64,000 nucleotides of DNA, from positions 124,001-188,000 of the forward strand of contig JAGNKX010000005.1 of assembly GCA_017999915.1 (NCBI GenBank), given 5' to 3'. The translations under genes and the position numbers were made by a program. Under the pieces are notes generated by a model. It saw only the letters and a program-made list of their open reading frames with translations, searched no databases and was not told the DNA's origin. Source of the DNA: Spirochaetota bacterium. GTDB lineage: Bacteria > Spirochaetota > UBA4802 > UBA5550. Positions 44,550 to 54,159 of this stretch are shown here, piece by piece; positions within the stretch are counted from its first letter, which is position 1; every line of letters begins with the position of its first letter.

Positions 44550-44701
44550 GCGCTTCCGGAGCGAAAGGAGAAAAACACTTAAAGCCCTCGCCTTAAAACA
44601 ATAAACATACTCAAGCTTTCAAAAACAGATCAGCATAGAATAATAAAAGACATTAAAAAAGTAAGCCCCCGCCGGCGATTGAGGCGGCACGCGGGGGAAT
44701 T

Positions 44702-44734
44702 GATAGGGGGGCCTTCGTGCAAAGCCCCCCTATC
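44702..44734. terminator. Strong hairpin upstream of creD
   Basis: An 11-bp GC-rich stem (GATAGGGGGGC with GCCCCCCTATC) closes an 11-nt loop. It lies upstream of the cre-tag-like array, so it probably ends the upstream transcript and insulates creD. Confidence 0.5.
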
Positions 44735-44770
44735 TCCATGCCGACCCGCTCCGGGTCAAAAAAATCTGAC

Positions 44771-44797
44771 TTCACAGAAACTTCATAATCCCTTCAC
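44771..44797 (+). promoter_or_regulatory. cre-tag-like CreB binding site upstream of creD
   Basis: TTCAC, TTCAT and TTCAC start at 44771, 44782 and 44793, each separated by 6 nt, so the period is 11 bp. The known E. coli cre tag is TTCACnnnnnnTTCAC. A fourth TTCAC is at 44825. The array begins 71 bp before the creD start. Control of creD by CreB is inferred. Confidence 0.6.
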
Positions 44798-44841
44798 CAT
44801 CCCCCTCCATGTTTGTAGAAACACTTCACTGGAGGAAACAC

Positions 44842-46191
44842 ATGGTTCTCAAAAATCTATCAGATTCACTGATCTTCAAGATCGCCTTTACCGGCATAAT
44901 CTCCCTCGCCCTGCTGATCCCCCTCGCCATGGTGGGCAGCCTGGTGGCGGAGCGCGAGTCCCGCCGCGCCGAGGCGGTCGCGGAGGTGAGCGGCAAATGG
45001 GGCAACGAGCAGACGATCATAGGGCCGGTGCTCACGATCCCCTACCGCCAGTACTACAAGGATGAAAAGAACGTCACGAGGATGAACATCGAAAATGCCT
45101 ATTTCCTGCCGGACGCCCTGGCCATAGACGGCGATATCCTGCCGGAAAAACGCGCCCGGGGCCTCTACGAGGTGGTCCTCTACAGGATAGAGGGGCTTTC
45201 GATCCTGGGACGGTTCAGCGTTCCGGATTTCTCCAGGCTGCGCATCCCGGAGAAGGATATTCTCTGGGAAGAGGCCTGCGTCACCGTGGGGATCCCGGAC
45301 ACACGGGGCATACAGCGGCGCGTGTCCCTCACCTGGAACAAACAGGAGGTGCCGTTCCTGCCGGGAGTGCGGGGCAGCGGCATCTTCAAGTCAGGGATCC
45401 ACGCCTTCGTCAGGGACATCAGGTCGGGGGCCCGCGCCTTCGACTTCGCCATGAAGCTCTCGATCCAGGGAAGCTCGTCGCTCTCCTTCGCGCCCCTGGG
45501 ACAGGAAACCACGGTGCGCCTCCGGTCGTCCTGGCCCCATCCGAGCTTTACCGGCTCATACCTTCCCTCCGCGCGGAAGATAACGGCCAGGGGTTTCGAG
45601 GCGGGATGGAAAGTGTCCTACTTCGGCAGGAACTTTCCCCAGGAGCTGACGGACGCATCCAAGATAAACCCGGCAGAATCGGCCTTCGGCGTCCTCCTGT
45701 ACCAGCCCGTCGACTTCTACCAGAAATGCGTGCGCGCGGTCAAGTACGGATTCCTCTTCATCTTCCTCACGTTCCTCTGCTTCTTCCTGTTCGAGGTGTT
45801 CATGGGCCTGAAAATCCACCCGCTGCAGTACCTGATGGTGGGGTTCGCCCTCTGCCTGTTCTATCTCCTCTTCCTCTCCATGTCCGAATACATGAACTTC
45901 GTCGTGTCATACCTGATCGCCGGCGCCGGCGTAATCGCGTTGATCACCGGCTACAGCGTCAAGGTGCTTAAAACCAGGAAGCGCGGCGGCATCATGGCCG
46001 GACTCCTGGCCGGGCTCTACTCCTATCTCTTCATTTTATTGCAGAACGAGGACTACACCCTCCTGCTCGGATCGGTGGCGCTCTTCGTGATCCTCGGGGC
46101 CGTGATGTACATCACCAGGAACATAGACTGGTACCGGGTGAGCTTGAACGGAAAGGCGCAGTCGGTAGAGGCGGGTTCGGGAAAGGCTTGA
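44842..46191 (+). CDS. creD: Inner membrane protein CreD
   Basis: About 449 residues. An N-terminal TM (about 12-35) precedes a large periplasmic domain (about 40-300) and a C-terminal cluster of helices (about 305-430). VAERESRRAEAVAEVSGKWG, GPVLTIPY and NPAESAFGVLLYQPVDFYQK are CreD family signatures. ATG 44842 is chosen after GGAGG. In other bacteria CreD depends on CreBC and alters envelope stress and beta-lactam responses. It stands 1.8 kb from creC, with two unrelated genes between. Confidence 0.85.
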   Translation: MVLKNLSDSLIFKIAFTGIISLALLIPLAMVGSLVAERESRRAEAVAEVSGKWGNEQTIIGPVLTIPYRQYYKDEKNVTRMNIENAYFLPDALAIDGDILPEKRARGLYEVVLYRIEGLSILGRFSVPDFSRLRIPEKDILWEEACVTVGIPDTRGIQRRVSLTWNKQEVPFLPGVRGSGIFKSGIHAFVRDIRSGARAFDFAMKLSIQGSSSLSFAPLGQETTVRLRSSWPHPSFTGSYLPSARKITARGFEAGWKVSYFGRNFPQELTDASKINPAESAFGVLLYQPVDFYQKCVRAVKYGFLFIFLTFLCFFLFEVFMGLKIHPLQYLMVGFALCLFYLLFLSMSEYMNFVVSYLIAGAGVIALITGYSVKVLKTRKRGGIMAGLLAGLYSYLFILLQNEDYTLLLGSVALFVILGAVMYITRNIDWYRVSLNGKAQSVEAGSGKA

Positions 46192-46205
46192 TCGACGACC
46201 AAGGA

Positions 46206-47360
46206 CTACGGCAGGTTCACCGGCGCCACGTAGGCGGGGGCTTTCAGCAGGAAATGCTCGGCGATCTCGAAGATCACCAGGTCGGGCTTTTCGATCTCAA
46301 CCACGGCCGCGTCAAAGCGGCCGTAGCTCTGAAAGCAGACCATACGGCCCAGGTGCTCCGCGACGAAGGGCTTGAGGAAATTATAGAAGGAATCGTGAAA
46401 GACCAGGGCCTTCGGGCCCTGCCCTCCGGCCGTTTTAAAGGCCTCGGTGAAGCGGCTGAAGGGGGACGGGTACGCCATCGGCGTTATCTTGCATTTCCAC
46501 CCGGTCTTCGGGGTCAGGAGATAGACCTTCTCGGTATACCGCTCCTTCAGGCCGAGCATGTTCGCCAGGTCGCCGCCGGTGAAATCATGTATTTCCACCT
46601 TGTAATCATCCAGCGGACGCGGCTCTTTCCAGGCGAGGGACCCGGAGAGCTTGTTGATGATGGCTCGATAGGCGTAATAGGCGCCATACCCGTTCCAGTG
46701 CACGTCGTGCTTCAGGAACATGGGGTGATCCTTTTTCTCGGCGATCAGATCCGGTCCGAGATCGATCGCCTCGATATCGGTCCTCTCTTTCAGGTACCGC
46801 ATCATCTGGTCGAGGCGCGTCCCCTCCTGCACCGGCCGGAGGTAGGCGGGGACATATTCGGGATACACCCTCGGCTTCATGGGAACGAAGGCCACCAACA
46901 GGCGACACCCCTTCCGGTCAAGATACTTCTTTACATCGGCCAGGGGCTTCACCCACTGTGCCATCTCCTTCTCGGAAGAGTAAAGCGACAGCGACCGGTA
47001 GTAGTCGAGGGAATTGTTCCCCTCGTCGTCCTTGATGAGATAGAGCCAGCCCTCCCTGCCCACGAGGACCTTGGAGAACTGGTCGACCTTGAGGACGTTC
47101 AGCTTGAAGAGGCTGTTCCACCGGATGAGCACGTTGCGGAAGCCGAAATTATCCACGTAGTATTTCATGAACTTGCTCTGGAAATTGATGATGGACTTCC
47201 GGTCCAACTTCAATTCCGGCAGCTTCGTCATGGCGCGCTGCTCCGAGCTCTCCCCGGGCGCAATGCCGAAGATGCTCCCGATATTGGGGAGCCAGATGGC
47301 CAGGAGGAAGAGGCCTATCAGGATGCCGTTTGCCGCCGATTTCATTCTACTGTCCTTCAT
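46206..47360 (-). CDS. AlgJ/AlgX-like SGNH O-acetyltransferase partner
   Basis: A 384-residue protein with an N-terminal TM (about 10-30) and a periplasmic SGNH-like domain. Landmarks are LVGREGWLYLI, MFLKHDVHWNGYGAYYAYR (the Asp-x-His-Trp motif), and VFHDSFYNFLKPFVAEHL (the catalytic Ser block). These fit the AlgJ/AlgX/WssH-accessory family that transfers acetyl groups to a polysaccharide in the periplasm. The MBOAT partner gene ends 10 bp upstream. GAGG precedes the start. Confidence 0.82.
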   Translation of the reverse strand: MKDSRMKSAANGILIGLFLLAIWLPNIGSIFGIAPGESSEQRAMTKLPELKLDRKSIINFQSKFMKYYVDNFGFRNVLIRWNSLFKLNVLKVDQFSKVLVGREGWLYLIKDDEGNNSLDYYRSLSLYSSEKEMAQWVKPLADVKKYLDRKGCRLLVAFVPMKPRVYPEYVPAYLRPVQEGTRLDQMMRYLKERTDIEAIDLGPDLIAEKKDHPMFLKHDVHWNGYGAYYAYRAIINKLSGSLAWKEPRPLDDYKVEIHDFTGGDLANMLGLKERYTEKVYLLTPKTGWKCKITPMAYPSPFSRFTEAFKTAGGQGPKALVFHDSFYNFLKPFVAEHLGRMVCFQSYGRFDAAVVEIEKPDLVIFEIAEHFLLKAPAYVAPVNLP

Positions 47361-47370
47361 GGGCCGCGCC

Positions 47371-48822
47371 TCAGAACTGCCTGTACAGGAACGGAGTGTA
47401 GGTATCGCTCGCCAGGGCCATCGCCGAAAGGAGGAGCACCCCTCCGTAGAAAATGATCTGCACCGCCAGGTAGGCGATCGCCGCGGCGCTGTATGCGCTC
47501 CCTTCCCGGGTATCGACCAGGCCTTCGATCTTACCCTTCAGAAAGGGCAGCAGGGGCACCGAGCCTATCAGGGCGAGGGCAATGGCGATCACCGTGTCGG
47601 AATTGCTGATGAACTGGATAATGTCATAGCGGGCGACATCGGGCCTGACGATGCCGTACATGGTCCCGATGTACGTGCCCGCGGCCGCAAGGTCGCTGAC
47701 CCGGAAGAAGACCATGGTGGTGACGTGGAACAGGAGCAGGTAGAGATGACCCAGGGGCCTCCAGACCCGCTCGGTCGCCTTGTCCGTGGCCTTTTCAAAA
47801 GCGGAGAAGATGCCATGGCACATGCCCCAGACCACGAAGGACCAGGCCGCCCCGTGCCAGAGGCCCGAAATAAAGAAGATGATAATAACGTTAAAATAGG
47901 CCCGCCCCACGGGCACCCGGTTCCCGCCGAGGGGAATGTAGAGATATTCCCTGAACCAGGCGGTAAGCGTAATATGATTTCGCTGCCAGAATTGCCGCAC
48001 CGACCGCGCTATCAACGGGTAATTGAAGTTCTCCATGAAGTTGAAGCCGAACATCTTGCCCAGGCCGATGGCGATGTCGTTGTAGGCGATAAGGTCGAAG
48101 AGGATCTGGAGCACGTACAGGGCCGCGCCGAGCCAGGCCACGCCGGCCGAGAGGTTCTGGGCCGGAACGGCGAATATCTTGTCGACGGGACCGCCGAGGA
48201 CGTTGGCGATAAGGGCCTTTTTGCCGAGGCCCATGATCACCCGCCGCACCCCTTCGGCGAAATCGGCGCTGCTGACGCGGCGCTCCGCCAGCTGCGGCGC
48301 CATGTGGTGGTATGTCTCGATGGGACCCTGGAGCACCTTGGGGAACAGCGATATGAAAAGGCCTATCTTCACAGGGTCCTTTTCGGCCTCGACCTTCCGG
48401 CGGTACACGTCGATGCAGTAGGTCAGGATCTGGAAGGTGTAAAACGACAGGCCCACCGGCATCTTGAGGCGGGGCACCGGAAAGGGCGCCGCGCCGAACA
48501 GGGCGATGATCGAGTTGAAATTGCTCACGAAAAAGCCCGTGTACTTGAAAAACACCAGGGGGAGTATGTTGCACACCAGCGATATGATCAGGATCATCCT
48601 GCGCCGCTCGTTGGCGCGGGCGATGAGGATCCCGAAATAGTAGTTCATCACCATGAAAATGACGAGGAGCACCGTGTATATCTTCTCGTCCCAGAAATAG
48701 AACACCAGGCTCGCGATGAGAAGATACACGTTCCTCGCCATCGGCCTGTTCCTCAGGAAAAAGAAGAAGACCAGGGTGATGGGTAGAAAGAAAAATAGAA
48801 ATGTGACCGAGCTGAAAACCAT
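47371..48822 (-). CDS. MBOAT-family O-acyltransferase (AlgI-like)
   Basis: A 483-residue integral membrane enzyme with about ten or more helices. The catalytic core is FISGLWHGAAWSFVVWG with the conserved His, and the N-terminal part has FFLPITLVFFFFLRNR and a YFYF-like segment (SLVFYFWDEK). It should pass acetyl groups across the inner membrane to the SGNH partner encoded 10 bp downstream. No polymer synthase gene adjoins, so the substrate is unknown. Confidence 0.87.
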   Translation of the reverse strand: MVFSSVTFLFFFLPITLVFFFFLRNRPMARNVYLLIASLVFYFWDEKIYTVLLVIFMVMNYYFGILIARANERRRMILIISLVCNILPLVFFKYTGFFVSNFNSIIALFGAAPFPVPRLKMPVGLSFYTFQILTYCIDVYRRKVEAEKDPVKIGLFISLFPKVLQGPIETYHHMAPQLAERRVSSADFAEGVRRVIMGLGKKALIANVLGGPVDKIFAVPAQNLSAGVAWLGAALYVLQILFDLIAYNDIAIGLGKMFGFNFMENFNYPLIARSVRQFWQRNHITLTAWFREYLYIPLGGNRVPVGRAYFNVIIIFFISGLWHGAAWSFVVWGMCHGIFSAFEKATDKATERVWRPLGHLYLLLFHVTTMVFFRVSDLAAAGTYIGTMYGIVRPDVARYDIIQFISNSDTVIAIALALIGSVPLLPFLKGKIEGLVDTREGSAYSAAAIAYLAVQIIFYGGVLLLSAMALASDTYTPFLYRQF

Positions 48823-49294
48823 ATGCTATGTTATCGAGTGAACCTGACTAGTTTCTTCGCTGCCGCGCCATGAACCGGTATCCGCACCGGGCCACGACAC
48901 CATCCGGACGGAGAGATATCAATCAAAAAACTGTGCAATGCTAATCACCTTCCCGCACAAGTCAAGAAAAATATCGGACATCGTCCAATTGTCGGAATAA
49001 TTGTATTTTAGTATGGGGGTCGTGGCTATACAGGCGAGGCCGCTCTCGGGCATCCTTGCCCTTCGCGGCATTCCTGCCATCCTGGCAGAAAATGCGACCA
49101 GGATATTGGAAGATGTCGCCGATTCCGCCGAGTCAACAGGAGGTTATACGAGGCGGACGAGCCGGATAGCCCGACCCCCATATAAATCTTTCATCGCCAT
49201 CTCAAAGATTATTATTGATATGGATTGAGTCCCGATCCCATTACCATCAATAAACCAATATCAGGAATTGAAATAGTTTGCGGGAGGGAGACCC
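48823..49294. other. Intergenic region holding repeat R2, copy 1
   Basis: Between the MBOAT gene and the phosphodiesterase-like gene no coding frame is convincing. Most of the right half is the R2 element described separately (49012-49182). The rest may contain the promoter of the MBOAT/SGNH pair. Confidence 0.4.
49012..49182. repeat. Intergenic repeat R2, copy 1
   Basis: The ends are TATGGGGGTCG and CGACCCCCATA, a perfect 11-bp inverted repeat, continued as GGCTAT with ATAGCC after one extra base. The interior has a 27-bp block beginning GATGTCGCC (49112-49138) and a block starting TTATACGAGGCGGACGAGC (49144-49162), both shared with copy 2 near 59.9-60.1 kb. The outer arms differ from copy 2 yet pair within each copy. 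Confidence 0.7.
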
Positions 49295-51436
49295 CTAGAA
49301 GTCGTAGACAAGCTTCATCAGCAGGCCCGGGTTGTTGTTGATGAATTTCTTGATTTCGTCGCTCTTCATTGCATAGACCGCCACCGGCTCACGGTTTGAA
49401 AAGGTATAGTCGGACGGCTCTCCCAGGTGAAGCCTCTGGATGGAGCCGATGAGATCGCCCCGCTTCAGCAGGGCCACGCGCTTCCCTTCCTTCGTGACCT
49501 CCACTTCGCCGCTCCTCAGGATGTAGACATGCTGCATCGGCTCCCCTTCCCGGATGATGTCGCCCGGCTCCTGTATCTCCATCAGACTGAAGAGCGACTC
49601 GAGCCAGGTCTTCTGGGAAGAGGTGCAGTAGCGGAAGATATCGCTGGTGGAGAGGAGGTTCCACGTCTCGCTGTTCCGGATGCGGGCCAGGCGCTGGAGG
49701 GTCTTCTCGAATTCAGTCCCGACGATGAAGTTCTGGAACTTCTCCCTGCTGATGGTGTACACGACCAGGTCCGTTTCCGCGATGACGTCGGCGGCCCGTG
49801 TCTGCTCGGTGACCAGGGCCACCTCGCCGAAATAGTCGTAGGTGCCGTAGATCTTCTTCTGCTCGAGGCCGCCGCTGTCCACGGAGATGTTGCCGGAATA
49901 GATGATGAAGAACTTGTCGCCTGCCGTTCCTTTCTTGATGACGATGTCTCCCTTCCGGTAGCGCTCCTCCTCGACGATATCGAGGAACTCCTGGGCCTTT
50001 GACAGGGGAAGGGCCTCGAAGAAATCCAGGTTCTTTAATATCCCCATGATCTGGTACGCCGTCTCGAAGCGGGGATGGGACGTCTTGAAGTAGAGGGTGT
50101 TCTCTATGCCGAACTTCGCCAGGGTCAGGTTGGTTTTGGCCGGGAAATCCTTCTTGGCGATATGGTACACCACGATCTTCTTCCTGATCTTTTTCGGCAG
50201 CGAGTTCAGGTACGTTATGGGCGTATGGAGCGGGGCTATGCCCGATTCGTGGTAAATGACCTTGGAATCCCAGGGGAAATTGACGAGCTCGTCATAGCGC
50301 TCCCTGGTTATAAGTCCGTTGCCGAGGAGCTCCTGGTGGATCTTCGGGTCATTGTTGTGGTCAGATGAATACACGAAGGTCTGGTCCTGAAACTCCATCT
50401 TGAAGCCCATGGCGGGTATCGAATGGAGCGTGTAGAACATGTCGAACCTGCCGCCGTGGATGAAGGTCGGCTTCCCGACCCTGACCGGGTGGAAATCGAA
50501 GAGCCTCATCAGGTACGATATGGGCATGTCGCTCAGGGCGGAATACTTCCTCAAAAAGCTCATCATCACCGTTTCGGTGGTGTAGATGGTCACCCGCTGT
50601 TCCTGGAGGATCTTCTGGAAGGTCCCGGCGTCATGGTCCGCGTGGCAGTGGGTGAGGATGATGCTGTCGGTCAGCTTCGGATTGACGTTGGAGTCCACAA
50701 GCCATTCCGTAGAGTTCACCGGCGGGTCCACCATGATGCCGCTGTGGTTCAGCCAGATGATGAACCCGGACGTGTTCTCCTCCGGGTCAAAGCCGTGGCT
50801 CGGCCCCAGGCAGGTGACGCCGAAGAGGGGCGGCTTGTACGGCTCCGGGAGGCGCTTGCCGATGAGGTACTTCGGCTTGTACTCGACCCGCGACGGCACC
50901 GCTGCGATGACGTCGTCCCCCTGGCTGACGCGGAAACCGCCCTCCTCCATGATCTCGATGGTGACCCCCTGCAGGGTGAACCTGTCGTTCTTGAAGAAAC
51001 CGAAGGAGAGGAGATCTGAGAACTTCAGGCCCCTCCTGAAATAATCCATCTCCATCTTGATGTCCGGCACGGTGCGTCCGTCGGAAAGGTCAAAGTCCCC
51101 GGTTATATCGAACTCCCTGGGGCCGAACAGGGATTCCTGGAGAACCTCTTTCATCTGCTCAAACTGCTTCTCGCGGCAGATGATGGTGGTCCGTCTCTTC
51201 TTCAAAAAAAAGTTATAATAGATGGGGAACTCGATCTCGGCGATGCTGATACCCTTCAGCCAGTTGAAGAGCTCGTCGGTGAGGACGAAGATCTGCGGCA
51301 CGCCCTTGGGCATGGCCATGGTGTCCTTGATCGTCTCCGGCGGGGACCCGAACTGGATATACCCGGCAGGCGTATCCACCAGGTATCCACCCCGGGGGAG
51401 AACCGTAACGTTCTTCATGGGTTGTTGATCTGTCAT
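49295..51436 (-). CDS. MBL-fold protein with two C-terminal cyclic nucleotide-binding domains
   Basis: About 713 residues. A metallo-beta-lactamase domain has ILTHCHADHDAGTF (HxHxDH, about residue 265) and later His/Asp ligands in YSSDHNNDP and HESGIAPLHTP. The C-terminal half has two cNMP-binding domains (about 480-590 and 605-710) with GDKFFIIYSGNISV...GEVALVTEQTRAADV and HVYILRSGEVEVTKEGK. The build fits a cyclic nucleotide-regulated phosphodiesterase, closing a circuit with the cyclase at 17.5 kb. The start is uncertain: MTDQQP (51436), an upstream TTG and a downstream ATG all lack a good ribosome site. Confidence 0.75.
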   Translation of the reverse strand: MTDQQPMKNVTVLPRGGYLVDTPAGYIQFGSPPETIKDTMAMPKGVPQIFVLTDELFNWLKGISIAEIEFPIYYNFFLKKRRTTIICREKQFEQMKEVLQESLFGPREFDITGDFDLSDGRTVPDIKMEMDYFRRGLKFSDLLSFGFFKNDRFTLQGVTIEIMEEGGFRVSQGDDVIAAVPSRVEYKPKYLIGKRLPEPYKPPLFGVTCLGPSHGFDPEENTSGFIIWLNHSGIMVDPPVNSTEWLVDSNVNPKLTDSIILTHCHADHDAGTFQKILQEQRVTIYTTETVMMSFLRKYSALSDMPISYLMRLFDFHPVRVGKPTFIHGGRFDMFYTLHSIPAMGFKMEFQDQTFVYSSDHNNDPKIHQELLGNGLITRERYDELVNFPWDSKVIYHESGIAPLHTPITYLNSLPKKIRKKIVVYHIAKKDFPAKTNLTLAKFGIENTLYFKTSHPRFETAYQIMGILKNLDFFEALPLSKAQEFLDIVEEERYRKGDIVIKKGTAGDKFFIIYSGNISVDSGGLEQKKIYGTYDYFGEVALVTEQTRAADVIAETDLVVYTISREKFQNFIVGTEFEKTLQRLARIRNSETWNLLSTSDIFRYCTSSQKTWLESLFSLMEIQEPGDIIREGEPMQHVYILRSGEVEVTKEGKRVALLKRGDLIGSIQRLHLGEPSDYTFSNREPVAVYAMKSDEIKKFINNNPGLLMKLVYDF

Positions 51437-51517
51437 AATTGTTTGCCGATGATGCGATACGAGCCGGATGGCTGCCGGCTCGTTCAAATAATGTTCTGAT
51501 AATTCACCGCAAATAAA

Positions 51518-53563
51518 TCAAGTACTTTTTATCCCGAGGAGACGCAGCAGCTCCCCGGCATCGCGGGCCGGCGGATGGCACCGGTTTCCGCGGCACACAT
51601 AGGCAGCCGGGCCGCCGTCGGAGGACCCCATTGAAGCGGTAAAGGGTGCGATTCCCCTGATAACGCGGCCCTTCTCACCCCCGGGCCTGACAAGGACGGA
51701 GCAGTGAGGCAGGTAGTGACGCCGCAGGGACCGGACCATTTCCCGAAGGCCCGCGTCATCCTCATCGCCGGCCAGGACCACCTCGCAGGACTCGCCCGCC
51801 CCATACTGGAGGGCCGCCAGGAGCATCCCGTGACCGTGGGGATATTTCCCCGGCCCCTCCCCGGCGCCGTCGATGATCCTCCGGGCCGACGCCTCCCAGG
51901 AGGGGTCGCCGGTGATCCGCGACAGGCGGACGAGGTCATAGAAGGCGACGGAGTTTCCCGACGGATAGGCCCCGTCGTGGTATTCGACGGTCCCGGCGAT
52001 GAGCCGCTCGCCGTCCAGCGGCGCGAAGGTCAGGCCCCCTTCCCCGCCGTCGAAGAGCCTCAGCATCGAAGCGGCGAGGCGGAGGGCCAGCTCCAGGCGC
52101 CCGGGATCGAATCCCGCCTGGTAGAGCTCGATGAGGCCCCATATGAAGAAAGCGTAATCATCGAGATAAGCGGGCACCGACGCTTCCCCGCCGCGGTACC
52201 GGTGCAGGAGCCTGTCGCCGTTTACGAGCATTCTTGACTCTATGAAGGAAGCGGCGCCGGCGGCCATACCAAGGTACCGGTCGTCATCCAGGGCACTCGC
52301 GCCGACTGCCAGCGCCGCGATCATAAGGCCGTTCCAGTCGGTAAGGACCTTGTCGTCGCGGAAAGGCCTCCGGCGCAGCTCCCGCGCGGCAAAGAGCTTA
52401 TCGCGGAGGGAAGCGAGACGCTCGGCTTCTGCCGGCCATGACTTGAAGAGCAAAATGTTCTCCCCCGTGCTCCTGCCGGTCGCCTCTTCGGCGAAATTTC
52501 CTTCTTCAGTGGCCCCGTAGGCTCTCATGGCATACCCGGTGTCGGCCGCGCCCAGGATTTCCCCGATCTCCCCGGCGGTCCAGAGATAAAAGGCGCCTTC
52601 GCGCCCCTCGCTGTCCGCGTCCTCCGCGGAATAGAAGCACCCCTCCGGCGCCGACAGGTCGCGGGACACGTATTCGAATATCTCCCGCGCAGTCGAGGCG
52701 AAGAGCGGATCGCCGGAAGCCTGGTAGGCTTCGGCATAGGCCATGGCGAGCATGGCCTGGTCGTAGAGCATCTTCTCGAAATGGGGCACCATCCAAATTT
52801 CATCGGTAGAATAACGGTGAAATCCATACCCTATCTGGTCGTAGATGCCGCCCATGCGCATGCGCCGCAGCGTCTCCATCGCCATTGTTCCGGCCTTTTC
52901 GTCGCCGGCAAGCTTCCAGCGCCGCAGGAGGAAGAGCAGATTGTGGGCGGAGGGAAATTTCGGCACGCTCCCGAACCCGCCGTGGGCGTCATCATACAGC
53001 GAAGCGAACACCGACGACGCCCGGCCGAGAAACGCCCCGTCAATGGCCGCTGCGGGACGGGACGGCGCCGGTCCTCCCAGTGCCCTGGCCACGGCGTCGG
53101 CCGAGGAGTCGATGTCGCCGCGCCGCTCCCGCCAGAGGTCCCTCACCCGGCCGAGAGTCTCGACCAGACCCTGCCTGCCGTAGATGCTCCGGCGGGGCAG
53201 ATAGGTGGCGGCGTAAAAGGGCTTCCCCTCCGGGGTCATGAAAATGGTGAGGGGCCAGCCGCCTGTCCCGGTCATCATCTGGCACGCGGTCATGTAGACC
53301 CTGTCCACATCGGGCCGCTCCTCCCGGTCGACCTTTATCGATACGAAGGAATCGTTCAGCAGGGCCGCCACGTCTTCGCTCTCGAAGGACTCCCTTTCCA
53401 TCACGTGGCACCAGTGGCAGGTGGAATACCCGATCGAGAGGAATATGGGCCTGTCCCCGGACCGCGCGCGGCCAAAGGCCTCCTCGCCCCAGGGATACCA
53501 GTCAACGGGATTGCCGGCATGCTGGAGAAGGTAGGGACTCTTCTCTCCTGCGAGGCGATTCAT
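51518..53563 (-). CDS. DUF255 (thioredoxin-domain, YyaL/SPATA20) family protein
   Basis: A 681-residue protein, full family length. The N-terminal thioredoxin-like domain has [16 protein letters not shown] with the CxxC pair (about 49-52) and [15 protein letters not shown]. The rest is an alpha/alpha toroid (about 180-600) with glycan-epimerase-like repeats. A role in redox or sugar metabolism has been proposed for the family, without a firm function. The start follows GGAGGAATT. Confidence 0.87.
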   Translation of the reverse strand: MNRLAGEKSPYLLQHAGNPVDWYPWGEEAFGRARSGDRPIFLSIGYSTCHWCHVMERESFESEDVAALLNDSFVSIKVDREERPDVDRVYMTACQMMTGTGGWPLTIFMTPEGKPFYAATYLPRRSIYGRQGLVETLGRVRDLWRERRGDIDSSADAVARALGGPAPSRPAAAIDGAFLGRASSVFASLYDDAHGGFGSVPKFPSAHNLLFLLRRWKLAGDEKAGTMAMETLRRMRMGGIYDQIGYGFHRYSTDEIWMVPHFEKMLYDQAMLAMAYAEAYQASGDPLFASTAREIFEYVSRDLSAPEGCFYSAEDADSEGREGAFYLWTAGEIGEILGAADTGYAMRAYGATEEGNFAEEATGRSTGENILLFKSWPAEAERLASLRDKLFAARELRRRPFRDDKVLTDWNGLMIAALAVGASALDDDRYLGMAAGAASFIESRMLVNGDRLLHRYRGGEASVPAYLDDYAFFIWGLIELYQAGFDPGRLELALRLAASMLRLFDGGEGGLTFAPLDGERLIAGTVEYHDGAYPSGNSVAFYDLVRLSRITGDPSWEASARRIIDGAGEGPGKYPHGHGMLLAALQYGAGESCEVVLAGDEDDAGLREMVRSLRRHYLPHCSVLVRPGGEKGRVIRGIAPFTASMGSSDGGPAAYVCRGNRCHPPARDAGELLRLLGIKST

Positions 53564-53736
53564 AGAATTCCTCCATGGCGCAGTAACATATTCCTGTTAC
53601 CGGATAAATTATAATAATATAATCATGATTATTCGGATAATCAATGGAATATTTAAGATTTTTAGATATTTCTTAATAATCTGGCAGAATCAGGGAAATC
53701 ATTTGACAGGGGGGATCTCAGGCAATCCAATATGCC

Positions 53737-54132
53737 ATGCTTGATCTTCTCGACCGCTTCTTCCTCGTCTTCCACGCGCTCTTCACCCTCTTCAACATGA
53801 CCGGGTGGATATGGGAAAAGACGAGGAGAATTCACCTTATTACCGTCACCGTCACGGCTTTTTCATGGTTTGTCATCGGCATCTGGTACGGGTGGGGGTT
53901 CTGCTTCTGCACGGACTGGCACTGGAAGGTGCGGTCCGCCCTGGGAAGGCCCATAACCTCCGACTCCTACATACACTTTCTCATTCTCGAAATAACGGGG
54001 ATCAACCTTCCCGCGCACCTGGTGGATAACGCCACAATGGCCGTATTCATCGCCTGTTGCGTCATGACCGTCGCGCTGAACCTGAGGGACTTCCTGTTGT
54101 GTAGGAAAAAAAAGAAGGGTATCGCAGGCTGA
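53737..54132 (+). CDS. DUF2784-family membrane protein
   Basis: A 131-residue protein with about four helices (about 4-25, 33-55, 80-95, 100-118). The LFNMTGWIWEKTRRIHLIT segment and the CFCTDWHWKVR loop are typical of DUF2784. No enzymatic motif. The ribosome site is weak (GGGGG about 20 nt upstream). It is the only plus-strand gene among the 46-57 kb group. Confidence 0.75.
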   Translation: MLDLLDRFFLVFHALFTLFNMTGWIWEKTRRIHLITVTVTAFSWFVIGIWYGWGFCFCTDWHWKVRSALGRPITSDSYIHFLILEITGINLPAHLVDNATMAVFIACCVMTVALNLRDFLLCRKKKKGIAG

Positions 54133-54159
54133 CGCACCCGCTCACCGGGCCCAACCCGG

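Noticed and set aside
47167-48786. 539-codon plus-strand frame opposite the first MBOAT gene
   Set aside because: Shadow of a clear membrane acyltransferase gene.
49144-49162. R2 repeats as integron attC sites
   Set aside because: The covarying arms and conserved fold suggested attC-like behaviour, but the core RYYYAAC/GTTRRRY sequences are absent and no integrase is seen.
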